From assembly GCF_000764305.2 (NCBI RefSeq), contig NW_025930528.1, positions 1 through 64,000 of the forward strand: DNA of 64,000 nt. Reading direction: 5' to 3'. How positions within the stretch are numbered: the stretch's first letter is position 1; each line of letters begins with the position of its first letter. The notes below the pieces were generated by a model. That model searched no databases and had not been told where the DNA came from. It saw only the letters and a list, made by a program, of their open reading frames with translations. Of the stretch, positions 12,701 through 22,430 are shown piece after piece. Position numbers and translations under genes: made by a program. Source of the stretch: Hyalella azteca (lineage: Eukaryota > Arthropoda > Malacostraca > Amphipoda > Hyalellidae).

Positions 12701-15700
12701 TTACTTTCAGGTCGAATTCTTAGTGATATTTGACGAACTACGCGGGAATTTGAGTCATTTTTAATTTCTTTTAGACACAAATGAATAATTTTTTGATCGC
12801 ATCGTGCTTACATTTGAATAATTAAAACCTGTCTTTATTGAAAGAAACTGATCAAAACCTTTTGTTATTAAATGGAAATGATCAAAATCCGTCATTAGCT
12901 TGGAATGAAAAGTTACACCAAATTCAATAAAATAGCTCGGCAAGGATGAGTTGAATATCATATTATTTTAATTTCTCCTTATTCATTTCATACAACAAAG
13001 TGGGGTATCCAAATTTTGGGACCACCTAGGTTGCGGCTGAATAGTCGCTACATTAGGCGCAAAGTTATTCTTAGTCTGCTTGGACACCCGATCAAAATCA
13101 GTTTCTGGCCACAATCTTTTTCCAGCTTTATAGTCGCCTGAGAGTATGACAAGGGTTGGCCGAGCCGAGTCATTCCGAGCTTGCAAGCTGCCCAGAGGCT
13201 GTCATTCAAACCCTGAGCAGAAGCGGATATATAGAAGCTGATTTACGTGCTCCCCGAATCCTAGGGGGCACGAATTTCAGAGTCGGGCATGTATCATAAT
13301 TTTGTTAGGGTTTCTGCCTCGCTACGCTCTAAGAGTGTATATGAAAAATAGCACCTGCAGCAGCCAGGATGTAATTTTGTCAACAAATGTAAAAACTCGG
13401 AGGAGAATTTTATAAGTTATTTCGTTTTTGAAGAACGTTACATTTTCTATGCTGTCTTTGTGAGAAATCACTCAATACAGCAACACAACTTGAAATTATT
13501 CAACTATCACTGTTATTTAACTTTTTTTTAAAGTCTCTAGAAAAGCACCTAAAATATTTATTTCAAAATATAATTAGTAATTTTTGGCCAATCATCTTCC
13601 TTTGCGACTAATCGCGATAGACGACGTTCTATTAAATTTAGCGACGATGTACATTACGTGAAAAGCTTGAGCTTTCGATGGATTCTGTGTGCTTTGATGT
13701 TGCATGAATGTAAACTGCGTGTGCATGCCGCTTATGTTTAACTATATTAGTGATTTAATTGTCGCAGGTGAGTACAGTTGTCTGCGCGTGGACTTTATCT
13801 TCAAGCGGGAGTTCTCTTACTACTTGGTGCAGTTCTACGTGCCCTGCTGCATGCTCGTCATCGTATCTTGGGTCAGTTTCTGGTTGGACCCGAATGCTGT
13901 TCCGGCGAGAGTGGCACTTGGGGTAACAACGCTACTAAATATGTCTACACATGCTTCCAGTATCAACCAGTCTCTCCCTCCTGTTTCCTACACTAAGGTA
14001 TCTTGATAACTGGCATGGTCTTCTTTGCCCGGTTAACGAAACGTTCCGTTCAATCACACAGGTACCTACAGCTGCCTTCAGGTTGACTTGGTGTTCAAGA
14101 GAGAATTCTCGTTCTACTTGATCCAATACTACGTACCATGCTGCATGCTGGTGGTGGTTTCGTGGGTCAGCTTCTGGCTTGATGCCCAATCCGTACCGGC
14201 ACGCGTGTCGCTGGGCGTCACAACTCTGCTCACCATGTCAACTCAGACCTCCAGTATTAACCAGTCGTTGCCACCTGTCTCCTACACTAAGGTACATCTC
14301 TTTCAAAAGAACCACTTAAAGACAATGACCAGCTCTTTATGGCCGTACAGGTTCGTACAGTTGTCTGAGGGTCGACTTCGTTTTCAAGCGGGAGTTCTCA
14401 TACTACCTCATCCAGTACTACATCCCCTGCTGCATGCTCGTCATCGTTTCTTGGGTCAGCTTCTGGTTGGATGCCAAGAGCGTGCCGGCGCGTGTATCGC
14501 TCGGAGTCACCACTCTGCTCACCATGTCGACACAGACGTCAAGCATTAACAATACGCTGCCACCTGTGTCCTATACAAAGGTTAATGGCTGTCGGTGTTG
14601 CTGTGCCACACAGCTCAACTTAATGGCCTTGCATGTTGTCGGCGTCGCGGTGTCTTGAGCAATGCAAAATACCACACACAAACACACAAGAACACACAAA
14701 TGCACCAGCACCCACACTCATCGACAACAGCAATACCAGTACATGCCATATTGAATGTACTGAAGCAGTATTGAAACAGTGTTACTTGTGCGCCTTCAGT
14801 ATCCAGCGGTGAAGTCAGTATCCGCGATCATCTTTGGCATCCTAGAGAATTAAGCTCACTCTCATGTCACCATACAGTTTAGCATCAATTAAAAAGTTAA
14901 TAAATTTTCATCAATTGTTCCATATAAATTGAACTTTATACATCTATTTTTTAGTTTCAATTATCACTAATTTCTCGTCCTGTCACTCGTTTGACCATTC
15001 ATACGTCGCGAAATTCATTTTTAAATGTACATTTGTCATGCTATGCCTCCTGAAGCACGATTAAGTAGAAAATTTCTGGTGCACCTTTTGGTGCCGTCTC
15101 CATTGAAAGACATTAACAAATCCATGCAAAAATCTGCGAACTTTTTGTAAAGTATTCCCTAAAATTGTGTAAGAAATATACATGAATTTTATGACGAATA
15201 TATTGCATGATATAACCTTCCTGTAGATGTAGACGGACCTTTAAAATTCAATTGGCATAACGAATTCACACGAATATTTTTTGATAAAATAACTCCATAG
15301 TTGTCTTCCAATTTCAGAATGATTGATTTTATTCCATATTTGTCAACAAACAAGTGATAAGAAGCCAGTTTGAGTTTCCGAAAAATTGAAAACTAAAACA
15401 GGAAATAATTTCTGTGAATCAATACCAAATTTAATACATAAATCTCGATTGAAACAAAATTCAATGAAGCCTAGTAAAATACATTCGCTTATCAACTTAC
15501 ATTTTACTGTAGAGTAAAATTAATTCAAAATCCGACCAATGAACTGCCAACAAAAGTCGTTCTGGTATCACTGTTACAATGACTGCAGCTTCCCTCCCTC
15601 GCCAACCCTGCATCTTCTCATCTGCACCCACGAAAATAAATGGCTTTATTGTCCAAATAGTGAAACACTTTCTCACTCAACGCACGAGTACGTTACCTCA

Positions 15701-18700
15701 CTCACTTAACGCACGAGTACTGATACTCCTTTTCGTCGGGTCAAACTTGTGTTATGACCAACATAAGCGCATAAAAAGTGCTTCGTTATTTGGACAACTT
15801 CTCCCACAATTCTCCGTGCGTGCTCCTCTCGATGTTACTCTACCCCTCTTTGCGGGGTATCTTAATCTTAAATTCTTCCTTGACGAATTTAAATTTATTT
15901 CCCTTTAAATTTATTCCCCTACATACCCTTTAACTAAGAGTGTCAACTAAACTGCATAACTAATTCATAACTAAATGGGAATGTACATTTTAGCACTATG
16001 AGTGTACAACAAATTAGCACACTATGAGTGTACAAATTAGAACACTAAGTGTAGGGAGGGAGTTAGCGTCAGTTTAACATATTTCGCAACCGTCTAAAAT
16101 TTTCAGCCATCTCTAGTGCACGGGAAGAATAAAATTTTTTAGGCATTGCTAATTTTTTTGTTCTGTTTAATGGATCATTATTTCAAATTATGTGTGATTA
16201 TTTGTTTAAATCCTGTAGGTTCTATTTTATAGCGATTCAATAATATTTCCAAACTTTCATTTATTACAGTTACCCTTAGATTTCCTTTTTACGAGCTAAA
16301 ATCAAGATCAATGTAGTACTTTAATTTCTCCTACATACAGTGGACTTTACTACGTGTCTAAAGTTTATTGCGGTCATTGTGAGCCTTAAACGTAGAACAA
16401 CAATGACGATCACCAGACAAATTGCATGGGTCTAAAATCGTTAGAATATCAGCCCGAAGTCGACAAAATATCACTTCAACATGAGCGGAATATCGGCACA
16501 CCATGCTCATAGTTTTGGCCCTACATTATTAGAATATCAATCCAATATCGGCGAATTATCGGCCCAAAATTGGCAAAATATAGGCTAAAACGGTAGAATG
16601 TTGGTCAAAGCTCAACTAAATATAGCTGCCCAAATCGACAGAATATCGGCACTCAATCTACCCAATATTATCGAAAAAATGTCTCCCCTTTCACTGAGTT
16701 TACCCAATGATAGAACTTTTGCGTTGTCCATGCCTGAAAAAATTACGAATTCAACTTCGACAACTTAAAAGATTTTCATTAAGAAATAAAATTCTTGAAC
16801 GATACAGAAATTTAGCTACACACATTTTAGGCAAACAACACTGCAAACCTTTACTAAACACTCGAAGTTTACGATTACTAACCATGTTAACCGAATTCCT
16901 TAGCTCTTCTTTCCGTCTTTTCTCCATTTTCACGTCTTGCTTTAATCCAAATGTTGTATTCCATTGTTGAGAAATCCCAATTGAAACGATCTACTGGAAC
17001 AAATAGTGAACTACACGCTAGAGTCATTAATATTGAAGAGTACGAAACCAATTATTGAACCAATTATTAAGTACGCAAATAATTTGACTATCATTTTAAT
17101 CATACTAATTTTTCAATCATATATAACATACTTATTTCGCACCCATCATCCCAAACACGAACTCTCCCTACAACGACCCCCCCGGCATTTGTTGTACGCT
17201 TTTTTGTTCGCATTCGTATCCGTTGTCGATGTATTAATTTAGACTTGTTTCTAGATTTAAGATCGCATTTATCTAAGTTAAACTGCATGGTCCTCATTTG
17301 TTTTTAAATGATTGTGCTTTGTCCCATGATTAAAAACTTTTTTAAATTTAGAGTTTAATCTTTAGTTACATAAACTATCATCTCTTATGTCTTCTAGGGT
17401 TAATAATGTTCTAATAATAAAGTTGTTTATTTTTGATGAGTTTCCCATGGAAATAATTTATTGATATTCACTTTGTTTCCTTGTGCTCAGTGCAGGCTCA
17501 TACATCTCCTCTGTTGTCTATGTTTGTACTCCGGGAGTGAATAAGTCACGTTGCCCAGTAAAATCTCTTTTACTGCACCTAGCTCTGGTACGCAGTTTTG
17601 ACGGCCTAATTGGATTAGGATGAGCCTAATAAGGCCTAAAAACTAAATTGCAATTTGGACCAACTTTTACCTAGTAATCTGAATGCATGGCGGTCCGTCA
17701 ATTCAACTTTCATTGGCTGATTTTGCAATTAATTAATCTTCTACAATGTTTTTCTTTATTGTATTAACCCATAAAAAACTGCAAATTTTAGAAACGAAAA
17801 AATAAATTTAAAAACGAATTGAAACTTATTAAGTCGTAACGAACTGAACATTCGCAACATTTTACGAATGTAAAGTAACACAAATTTACGATTTCCTACC
17901 ATATATATTTCATCGAACTCTTACAAATTCCTTGCTTCAGCTCCATGAGAATGCCTAATAATTTTGCTAAATTTGTGAAAATCCATTCGATGCTGTCAAA
18001 CATTTTTTTTTTTTGATAACTAAGCATCTTCCTGTAGCTTTCACACATCTTTCTGAGGCGATTTAACATTTAATTTGGTATTTATGCAAACATCGTTTTA
18101 CGCTCACATTTTTTCCTAACCTAATCAAACGCTAGTTTTTCATAAGAATTTGAAGGAATAATTTTATGTATTCAATCATGTTCATATCATGCCAAACGTA
18201 TTCCTGAGAACCCCGAAAATCATATTCTTCATATTGATATCATTCATGTGAAGTGAAATATGGTTGGGCTAACCGTACATGGTCACGAACTAGTCGTTCT
18301 GTCATACTACAACCAGGGTTGACTGAACCAGTCATTTTGCCATGCCACAACCAGGGTTGACTGAACTAGTTGTTTTGCCATATCACAACCAGGGTTAACT
18401 GAACTAGTTGTTTTGCCATTCCACAACCAGGGATGACTGAACTAGTTGTTTTGCCATATCACAACCAGGGTTGACTGAACTAGTTGTTTTGCCATATCAC
18501 AACCAGGGTTGACTGAACTAGTTGTTTTGCCATTCCACAACCAGGGATGACTGAACTAGTTGTTTTGCCATATCACAACCAGGGTTGACTGAACTAGTTG
18601 TTTTGCCATATCACAACCAGGGTTGACTGAACTAGTTTATTTGCCATGCCACAACCAGGGCTGACTGAACTAGTCGTTTTCATATGCCACAACCAGGGCT

Positions 18701-21700
18701 GACTGAACTAGTCGTTTTTCCATGCCACAACCAGGGCTGACTGAACTGGTCGTTTTGCCATGCCACAACCAGGGCTGACTGAACTAATCGTTTTGCCATA
18801 CCACAACTAGGGCTGACTGAACTGGTCGTTTTGACATACCACAACCAGGGCTGACTGAACTAATCGTTTTGCCATACCACAACCAGGGCTGACTGAACTA
18901 ATCGTTTTGCCATACCACAACCAGGGCTGACTGAACTAGTCGTTTTGCTATACCCCGGCCAAAGCACACGACCTGTGCAGACTGAAAAGGAAGACCTCAA
19001 CAGTATTGCTTTTACATTCTTTCTGTTTGCACTAATTATATTCAATGCAGCAACGCTCTTTGTATTTAATCTCTTACAAAAACAACGGGGATATTATTTG
19101 TAGCGTCCGTACATTGAAGCCCGACTAAATGCGACGCCTGTGGGCAGCGGGTTTACGGTAAGGCATTTTACCAGTACAGTCAGAAAATTCATGCGTCATT
19201 TGTTCAAATAGCGACGCACTTTTTATCCACAACCCAAGCAGAAAGCGAATTTACTTATGCAGCGTTCGGGATGACCCACACAAGGGCAAAAAAATGCATC
19301 GCTATTTGAATAAAGTCACACTAATTTATCTGAGTGAACTTTCTACTCAGCCGTTACTCCCCTCACACAACACAATGAGTTATTGTAAGTCTAACGACCG
19401 CGAGTATTTCCAGACTCGCTTCTTTCTTGGAAGGCGAGAACACCGGCAGTAATGTATTTCTGAGCAGGTGTGTCCTTTCCCACGCCGGCGAAGGGGTACA
19501 AATGTCTTATATTCTGTCTTTTCATATCCTTAATTTACACTTTCTCTCCTGTCTAATATAATATATTTAAAGTATATTATACATCCTGTCTTACATTCTC
19601 TCCAGTCTAATATAATTTATTTGAAATATTATATACATCCTTTTTTACACTCTCTCCAGTCTAATATAATACATATAAAATACTTTATACATCCTGTTTT
19701 ACACTCTCTCCTGTCTAATAAAATATATTAAAAATATATTATACTTCCTGTTGTACACTCTCTCATGTCTAATAAAATATATATAAAATATATTATACAT
19801 CCTGTCTTACACTCTCTCCTGTCTAATAGAATATATTTAAAATATATAAAATATCTTGTCTTACACTCTCTTCTGTCTAATATAATATATTTAAAATAAT
19901 TGCTAACATTCCAGCAATCATCGACCAGCTCAAGATGTTGTAGAGCTGCAGGCAGCCTACCAGCCTGCGAACAGATGATTTACATTACCACTTTTAGAGG
20001 AACCTTCGCTTGAAATTTAACAGTTCAATATCTGGATGAGGTATAGGATTTTTGGTTAATCTTTGATAAGATTGCAAATCTAGTATTTTAGATAAAGGGT
20101 CTGCAAGCGCAAACTTACTTCAAACGTCTTTTCATTTTGTTAAAAAGTTTTCCGGCTGGATAAGATAGGCTGAGACGTCAAGCAAGAGATTAGTTGCCTG
20201 CTTCCAACAATTCAACCTTAACTTGCACTCTAACTCTAGTAATGATATCATCATCTTATCATATCAAGCTTCCGTCAAGCGTAATACGCCCAAGTTATGT
20301 TGCATAGCAATGAAGTTACCGCCCGAGCTGCCATATTAACTTACTAAGAACTGATCGACACGATGTGCGAATATTTGTTCAGTTGAAGGGAAATCGTTTC
20401 ATTTCTTGAGTGAAAGTTTAGCCTTATTTCTTCTTTTTTCAACTAGTGGGAGTTTACCTTTTTTGTTTAACGAGTGGGAGTGTTGCTTTTTCTCTCTTTT
20501 TTTTTCTACCAGTGGGAGTTTAGATTTACTTTTTTTTCAACGAGTGAAATTTTTGCTTTCTTTGCTTAATTTTTTACCGAGTGGGAGTTTTACTTTTTTC
20601 TGTCTTCCAACGAGTGGAAGCTTAATTTTATTTTTTGTTCAACGATCGCCAAAACCATGTTTTTAAAGCCCCAATGCTCAGCGTTCAAATAACCCTGTTA
20701 ATTTTGTTTGCCGAACTGAAGAACTGTATCTCGCCCTGCGCGCTAGATAGGGTCACGATTCGCATGCGTAAACACCGCTAGCAGTAAGAAATATCTGCTA
20801 GAGCTACATCCCCAGAAATCTTCCGGCGTTCGGAGCAGAATTCAGGAATAAAAAAATTTTTAATAACAAAAAATTTCCTAGTTGAGATTGAATGAACTAA
20901 ACGAAAAATATCTACTTTGATGGTTAAAATTCTCTACTTTTTTACTAGCTGAAAAGAGTTTTTCTTAGATTTTTATCGTCAGGAAAATTTTTCTCTTGAA
21001 CGATCGTTGACGCTTACAATTCCTCACGTTAAACAATGAGATTTTGTACCGAAGACTTTGAGCGTATTTTTGTGCACAAATGTGCAGTGTACAAATCCTT
21101 TTGTACAGTGTATTTTGTACACAATTTGAATGAATTTATTTAGACAAATCTCAACTCAAGTCGAGTGACTGGCTTTGTGTGCAGGCCATCGACGTATGGA
21201 CGGGCGTGTGTTTGACGTTTGTGTTTGGTGCTCTGCTTGAGTTTGCCCTCGTCAACTACGCGTCGCGGTCCGACAAACACAGAGAGAAACTCAAGGATAA
21301 GATCAAGGAGTGGGAAGTGGAGCATCAGGCCGTGCTCCAGGCCCAGATGGAGCAAGCGGAGCACGGCAACCCTGGCGACCCACACTCCGGCTTTGCCATG
21401 GTGAGGAGGAACTTTGGTTTTTTATTATTTAATAGTTGAATTAATAAGGATCATTTGTATCCTTTTATATAATAGCTTAATTAAATAACCTTATATTGCT
21501 TTAATATAGGATTTCACTTAAGTTCATCAGCCATCTTTAATATGATAGCGTAATTGGAGCCCTTTCTAGCACGTTTTCTCATTTATGGAAAAAAGGCGCT
21601 ATTGTGCTCGTCATGTCCGTCCGTCCGTCCGTGACCACGTTTTCGTAGACGAGAAAAGGCGCTCTCTGTCACTCACTGCAGTGAGTACTGAGTTACATTT

Positions 21701-22398
21701 TTGCTGTAAAAGCTTATTTAGGTCCCTTGTGGGCTTGTGGCTTCAAAGTCCTTAATGAATCAGAGAGCTTGCAGACTCAAAAGGTTGGTGCGCTTAGAGG
21801 GGTGGAGTGGTCTGAGGACTCAGAGAGCTTTAGGACCCAAATGGCTTGATATCATAATCAGCACTGTGAACATCAATCGGGTATCATATTCACTCTTTTA
21901 TACAATCGGGCATCCAATCTGTGCTCTGTTATGTAAAGCACAGTGCAATTTTTAACCGTATTCTAGGCGTCAAAATTACATTCTGGTCAGAAAAACCTCA
22001 AAAAATTGTCTGTTCTGAATAAGAAATGAAACCAACACGACATTTTCAAAAAGATTGTTTCTCAACTACCGAACGCTTATCACTTTTTATAATCTCCTAG
22101 TCTCCGAACATTTTAATAACTTAAACGTCCCCCCTACCCGGTCCCATAGAAGCCCCTGGTGTCCCGCCACAACGGGGCCATGGGTCCCACCGGCGACAAG
22201 ACCCAGCCCTGCCAGGTGCACCTGACGCAGACCCGCAAGGAGTGCTGCCACAGCTGGCTCGCCAAGTTCCCAACCCGCAGCAAGCGTATCGACGTCATCT
22301 CCCGCATCATCTTCCCGATGGTCTTTGCCTTCTTCAACCTGGCTTATTGGAGTACTTATCTCTTCACAGAGGAGGAGGAGATTCCTAAACAGCAGTAA
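722..22398 (+). CDS. GluCl: Glutamate-gated chloride channel subunit (GluCl), whole gene
   Basis: Pentameric Cys-loop chloride channel of nerve and muscle membranes, opened by glutamate and the target of ivermectin. Exons seen: 722-774, 1775-1801, 3143-3261, 4386-4450, 4733-4802, 5586-5739, 6424-6506, one of three alternatives (13768-13997, 14062-14291 or 14351-14580), 21185-21400, 22150-22398. All junctions are GT...AG and all phases agree, except that one exon after 6506 is not visible. The seen parts give about 422 residues; the missing exon should add about 44, giving about 466, close to the fly protein (about 456). Visible hallmarks: signal peptide, Arg in IMIR and TFREQW (glutamate-site arginines), the 13-residue Cys-loop, TM1, TM2 with PAR at the cytoplasmic end, TM3 and TM4. 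The TM3 glycine in WTGVC, linked to avermectin sensitivity, is present. Identification rests on remembered family sequence and is very safe. Confidence 0.97.
776..1140. repeat. 30-bp minisatellite starting at the GluCl exon 1 donor
   Basis: About eleven copies of a gtgaggcagagtgaagctga-type unit, starting at the splice donor itself. Each unit carries a GTGAGG like that donor. The unit length explains three long spurious minus-strand frames. Confidence 0.9.
1775..1801 (+). CDS. GluCl: GluCl exon 2: 27-nt microexon
   Basis: Acceptor ttttcctacag and donor gtaagt are both strong. Reads through as [10 protein letters not shown]. The ALA motif is a good signal-peptidase site, so this tiny exon probably holds the cleavage point (after ALA, before EPN). 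Phase 2 at both ends. Confidence 0.85.
3143..3261 (+). CDS. GluCl: GluCl exon 3: N-terminal helix of the extracellular domain
   Basis: Reads [20 protein letters not shown] then [20 protein letters not shown]. The YDKRIRP segment matches the family's conserved YDxRIRP near the start of the ligand-binding domain. NDT is an N-glycosylation sequon. Acceptor gttacag, donor gtgagc, phase 2 to 1. Confidence 0.93.
3743..4380. repeat. 23-bp palindromic minisatellite in GluCl intron 3
   Basis: About 27 copies of a unit like tgacatgacagtgtcattgt. The core TGACA-g-TGTCA is an inverted repeat, so each unit can fold. The array runs to within a few bases of the exon 4 acceptor and is broken at 3933-3970 by adapter sequence. 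Confidence 0.92.
3933..3970. other. Tn5/Nextera mosaic-end adapter dimer (artefact)
   Basis: CTGTCTCTTATACACATCT (3933-3951) followed at once by its perfect reverse complement. This 19-nt sequence is the Tn5 mosaic end used in Nextera libraries. It sits inside a tandem repeat and is almost surely an assembly contaminant. Confidence 0.95.
4386..4450 (+). CDS. GluCl: GluCl exon 4: first beta strands, glutamate-site Arg
   Basis: Reads [22 protein letters not shown]. The Arg of IMIR lies 19 residues before the Arg of TFREQW in the next exon, the same spacing as R37 and R56 of C. elegans GluCl-alpha, both of which bind glutamate. This corresponds to the fly exon 3, which has alternative copies in fly; I see only one here. 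The acceptor (ccccag) directly abuts a 23-bp minisatellite, so it has almost no polypyrimidine tract. Confidence 0.95.
4733..4802 (+). CDS. GluCl: GluCl exon 5: TFREQW segment
   Basis: Reads [20 protein letters not shown] then SMA-G. TFREQW is a signature of glutamate-gated chloride channels and carries a glutamate-binding Thr and Arg. Acceptor ctgtgcag, donor gtgggt, phase 0 to 1. Confidence 0.96.
5586..5739 (+). CDS. GluCl: GluCl exon 6: central extracellular domain
   Basis: Fifty codons containing [20 protein letters not shown] and [17 protein letters not shown], diagnostic for this family (fly: WMPDLFFSNEKEGHFHNI). Acceptor cccgcag; donor gttaga is canonical GT but weak. The intron becomes a TTTCACATCATCTG-type repeat array right after the donor. 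Confidence 0.97.
5745..6190. repeat. ~15-17-bp pyrimidine-rich array in GluCl intron 6
   Basis: Many imperfect copies of tgtttcacatcatc. It begins just after the exon 6 donor. The 132-residue frame across it is spurious. Confidence 0.88.
6424..6506 (+). CDS. GluCl: GluCl exon 7: Cys-loop
   Basis: Reads [21 protein letters not shown] then CQLQMAS. Two cysteines spaced by 13 residues form the signature Cys-loop with the conserved FPLD. Ends with one base (T) before donor gtgagt, so the next exon should start with AC or AT to complete a Tyr codon, as in the family's SYGWT. No such exon is visible downstream. Confidence 0.97.
6661..6795. repeat. Dispersed repeat, copy 1
   Basis: Shares order and wording with 54681-54800: gccaatc-ctga-gg, then cgccaatca/ccaatcacaga, then gcta-tacaa. 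Diverged but collinear over about 120 bp. Confidence 0.55.
7487..7830. repeat. 22-bp array (aggctcttcttaaagaggcg)
   Basis: About 15 imperfect copies. No coding meaning seen. Confidence 0.88.
8449..8640. repeat. 26-bp array (gtacctcacgctacccagtg)
   Basis: About seven near-identical copies, one shortened. Three overlapping plus-strand frames across it are spurious. Confidence 0.9.
10250..10531. repeat. 27-bp array running into the first gap
   Basis: About ten copies of gtgatgatggaggtttttag-agtgcgg up to the N run at 10532. Confidence 0.9.
10532..11027. other. Assembly gap (496 N)
   Basis: Unlike tandem arrays lie on the two sides, so at least two array ends and possibly unique DNA are missing. 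The unseen GluCl exon after the Cys-loop could be here. Confidence 0.99.
11028..11188. repeat. 21-bp array (cccatactcacttccctctca)
   Basis: About eight almost perfect copies on the right side of the first gap. Confidence 0.92.
13768..13997 (+). CDS. GluCl: GluCl exon 9a: TM1-TM2, alternative copy 1 (2' Ala)
   Basis: Starts with GT (completing Gly), then [22 protein letters not shown]1 with [17 protein letters not shown]2 [18 protein letters not shown], and ends SYTK before donor gtatct. Length 230 nt, phase 1 to 0. It differs from copies b and c in the pore: 2' is Ala instead of Ser, 10' Asn instead of Thr, 14' His instead of Gln and 15' Ala instead of Thr. No stops or frameshifts, so it looks functional. 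Confidence 0.93.
14062..14291 (+). CDS. GluCl: GluCl exon 9b: TM1-TM2, alternative copy 2 (2' Ser)
   Basis: Same length (230 nt) and phases as 9a. Reads [23 protein letters not shown]1, then TM2 [18 protein letters not shown], ending SYTK before donor gtacat. Closer to copy c than to a (about 8 differences in 76 residues from c, by eye). Lies 64 nt after 9a. Confidence 0.94.
14351..14580 (+). CDS. GluCl: GluCl exon 9c: TM1-TM2, alternative copy 3 (2' Ser)
   Basis: 230 nt, phase 1 to 0. Reads [23 protein letters not shown]1 with the family's [17 protein letters not shown]2 [18 protein letters not shown], then [12 protein letters not shown] before the weak donor gttaat. Nearest of the three to the remembered fly sequence in TM1. 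Lies 59 nt after 9b. Confidence 0.94.
18290..18955. repeat. 38-bp array in GluCl intron
   Basis: About 17 copies of a unit with ctgaactagttgttttgcca followed by cacaaccagggttga. Left and right halves differ by fixed variants (ggttga or ggctga). Confidence 0.92.
19203..19310. mobile_element. Small foldback element (MITE-like)
   Basis: Ends are inverted copies: TTCAAATAGCGACGCACTTT on the left and, reversed, TTCAAATAGCGATGCATTTT on the right. 108 bp, no coding capacity. A similar AAATAGC inverted pair is at 59962-59997, so this may be a family. Target duplication not clear. Confidence 0.55.
19530..19890. repeat. ~52-bp AT-rich array
   Basis: About seven imperfect copies of cactctctcctgtctaatat followed by AT-rich DNA and tacatcctgtctta. 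Confidence 0.85.
21185..21400 (+). CDS. GluCl: GluCl exon 10: TM3 and start of intracellular loop
   Basis: Reads [20 protein letters not shown] then [10 protein letters not shown], the family's TM3. The Gly of WTGVC corresponds to the TM3 glycine that favours avermectin binding (mutated in resistant spider mites), and it is in a constitutive exon. The rest, up to SGFAM, is a charged loop rich in Lys, Glu and Gln that may be helical. Phase 0 to 0, 72 codons, acceptor tgtgcag, donor gtgagg. Confidence 0.97.
21567..21702. repeat. Dispersed repeat with gtccgtccgtccgt core, copy 1
   Basis: Matches 60173-60316 in the same orientation: tagcac-ttttctcattt-tgg, the tgtccgtccgtcc core, and gctctctgtcactcactgca. 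Clearly one repeat family; the class is unknown. Confidence 0.75.
22150..22398 (+). CDS. GluCl: GluCl exon 11: intracellular loop end, TM4 and stop
   Basis: Begins [11 protein letters not shown], matching the fly MKPLVRH junction, then [20 protein letters not shown] and TM4 [20 protein letters not shown], ending [11 protein letters not shown] and TAA. Acceptor cccatag. The coding DNA is much more GC-rich than the flanking intron. An AATAAA lies 33 nt after the stop (22431). Confidence 0.97.
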   Translation, partial: KPLVSRHNGAMGPTGDKTQPCQVHLTQTRKECCHSWLAKFPTRSKRIDVISRIIFPMVFAFFNLAYWSTYLFTEEEEIPKQQ

Positions 22399-22430
22399 GG
22401 AGTTTTGAGAGGAGAAAATTTCCTAGGAAG

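Larger units (their letters stand above)
6507..13767 (+). other. GluCl intron region with one unseen exon and a sequence gap
   Basis: No exon with the expected YGWTT...LVFLWKEGDP...LPRFTLEKF content can be read here on the + strand. It may be inside the 496-nt N run (10532-11027). The visible DNA holds a diverged dispersed repeat (6661-6795), a 22-bp array (7487-7830), a 26-bp array (8449-8640), the two arrays around the gap, and AT-rich unique sequence with no recognised gene. Confidence 0.7.
14581..21184 (+). other. GluCl intron between TM1-TM2 exons and TM3 exon
   Basis: About 6.6 kb without recognisable coding sequence. It contains imperfect AATATCGGC-rich repeats near 16430-16680, the 38-bp array (18290-18955), a small foldback (19203-19310), the ~52-bp AT-rich array (19530-19890) and loose repeats around ttttcaacgagtgggag (20405-20650). 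Short reading frames here look random. Confidence 0.7.
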
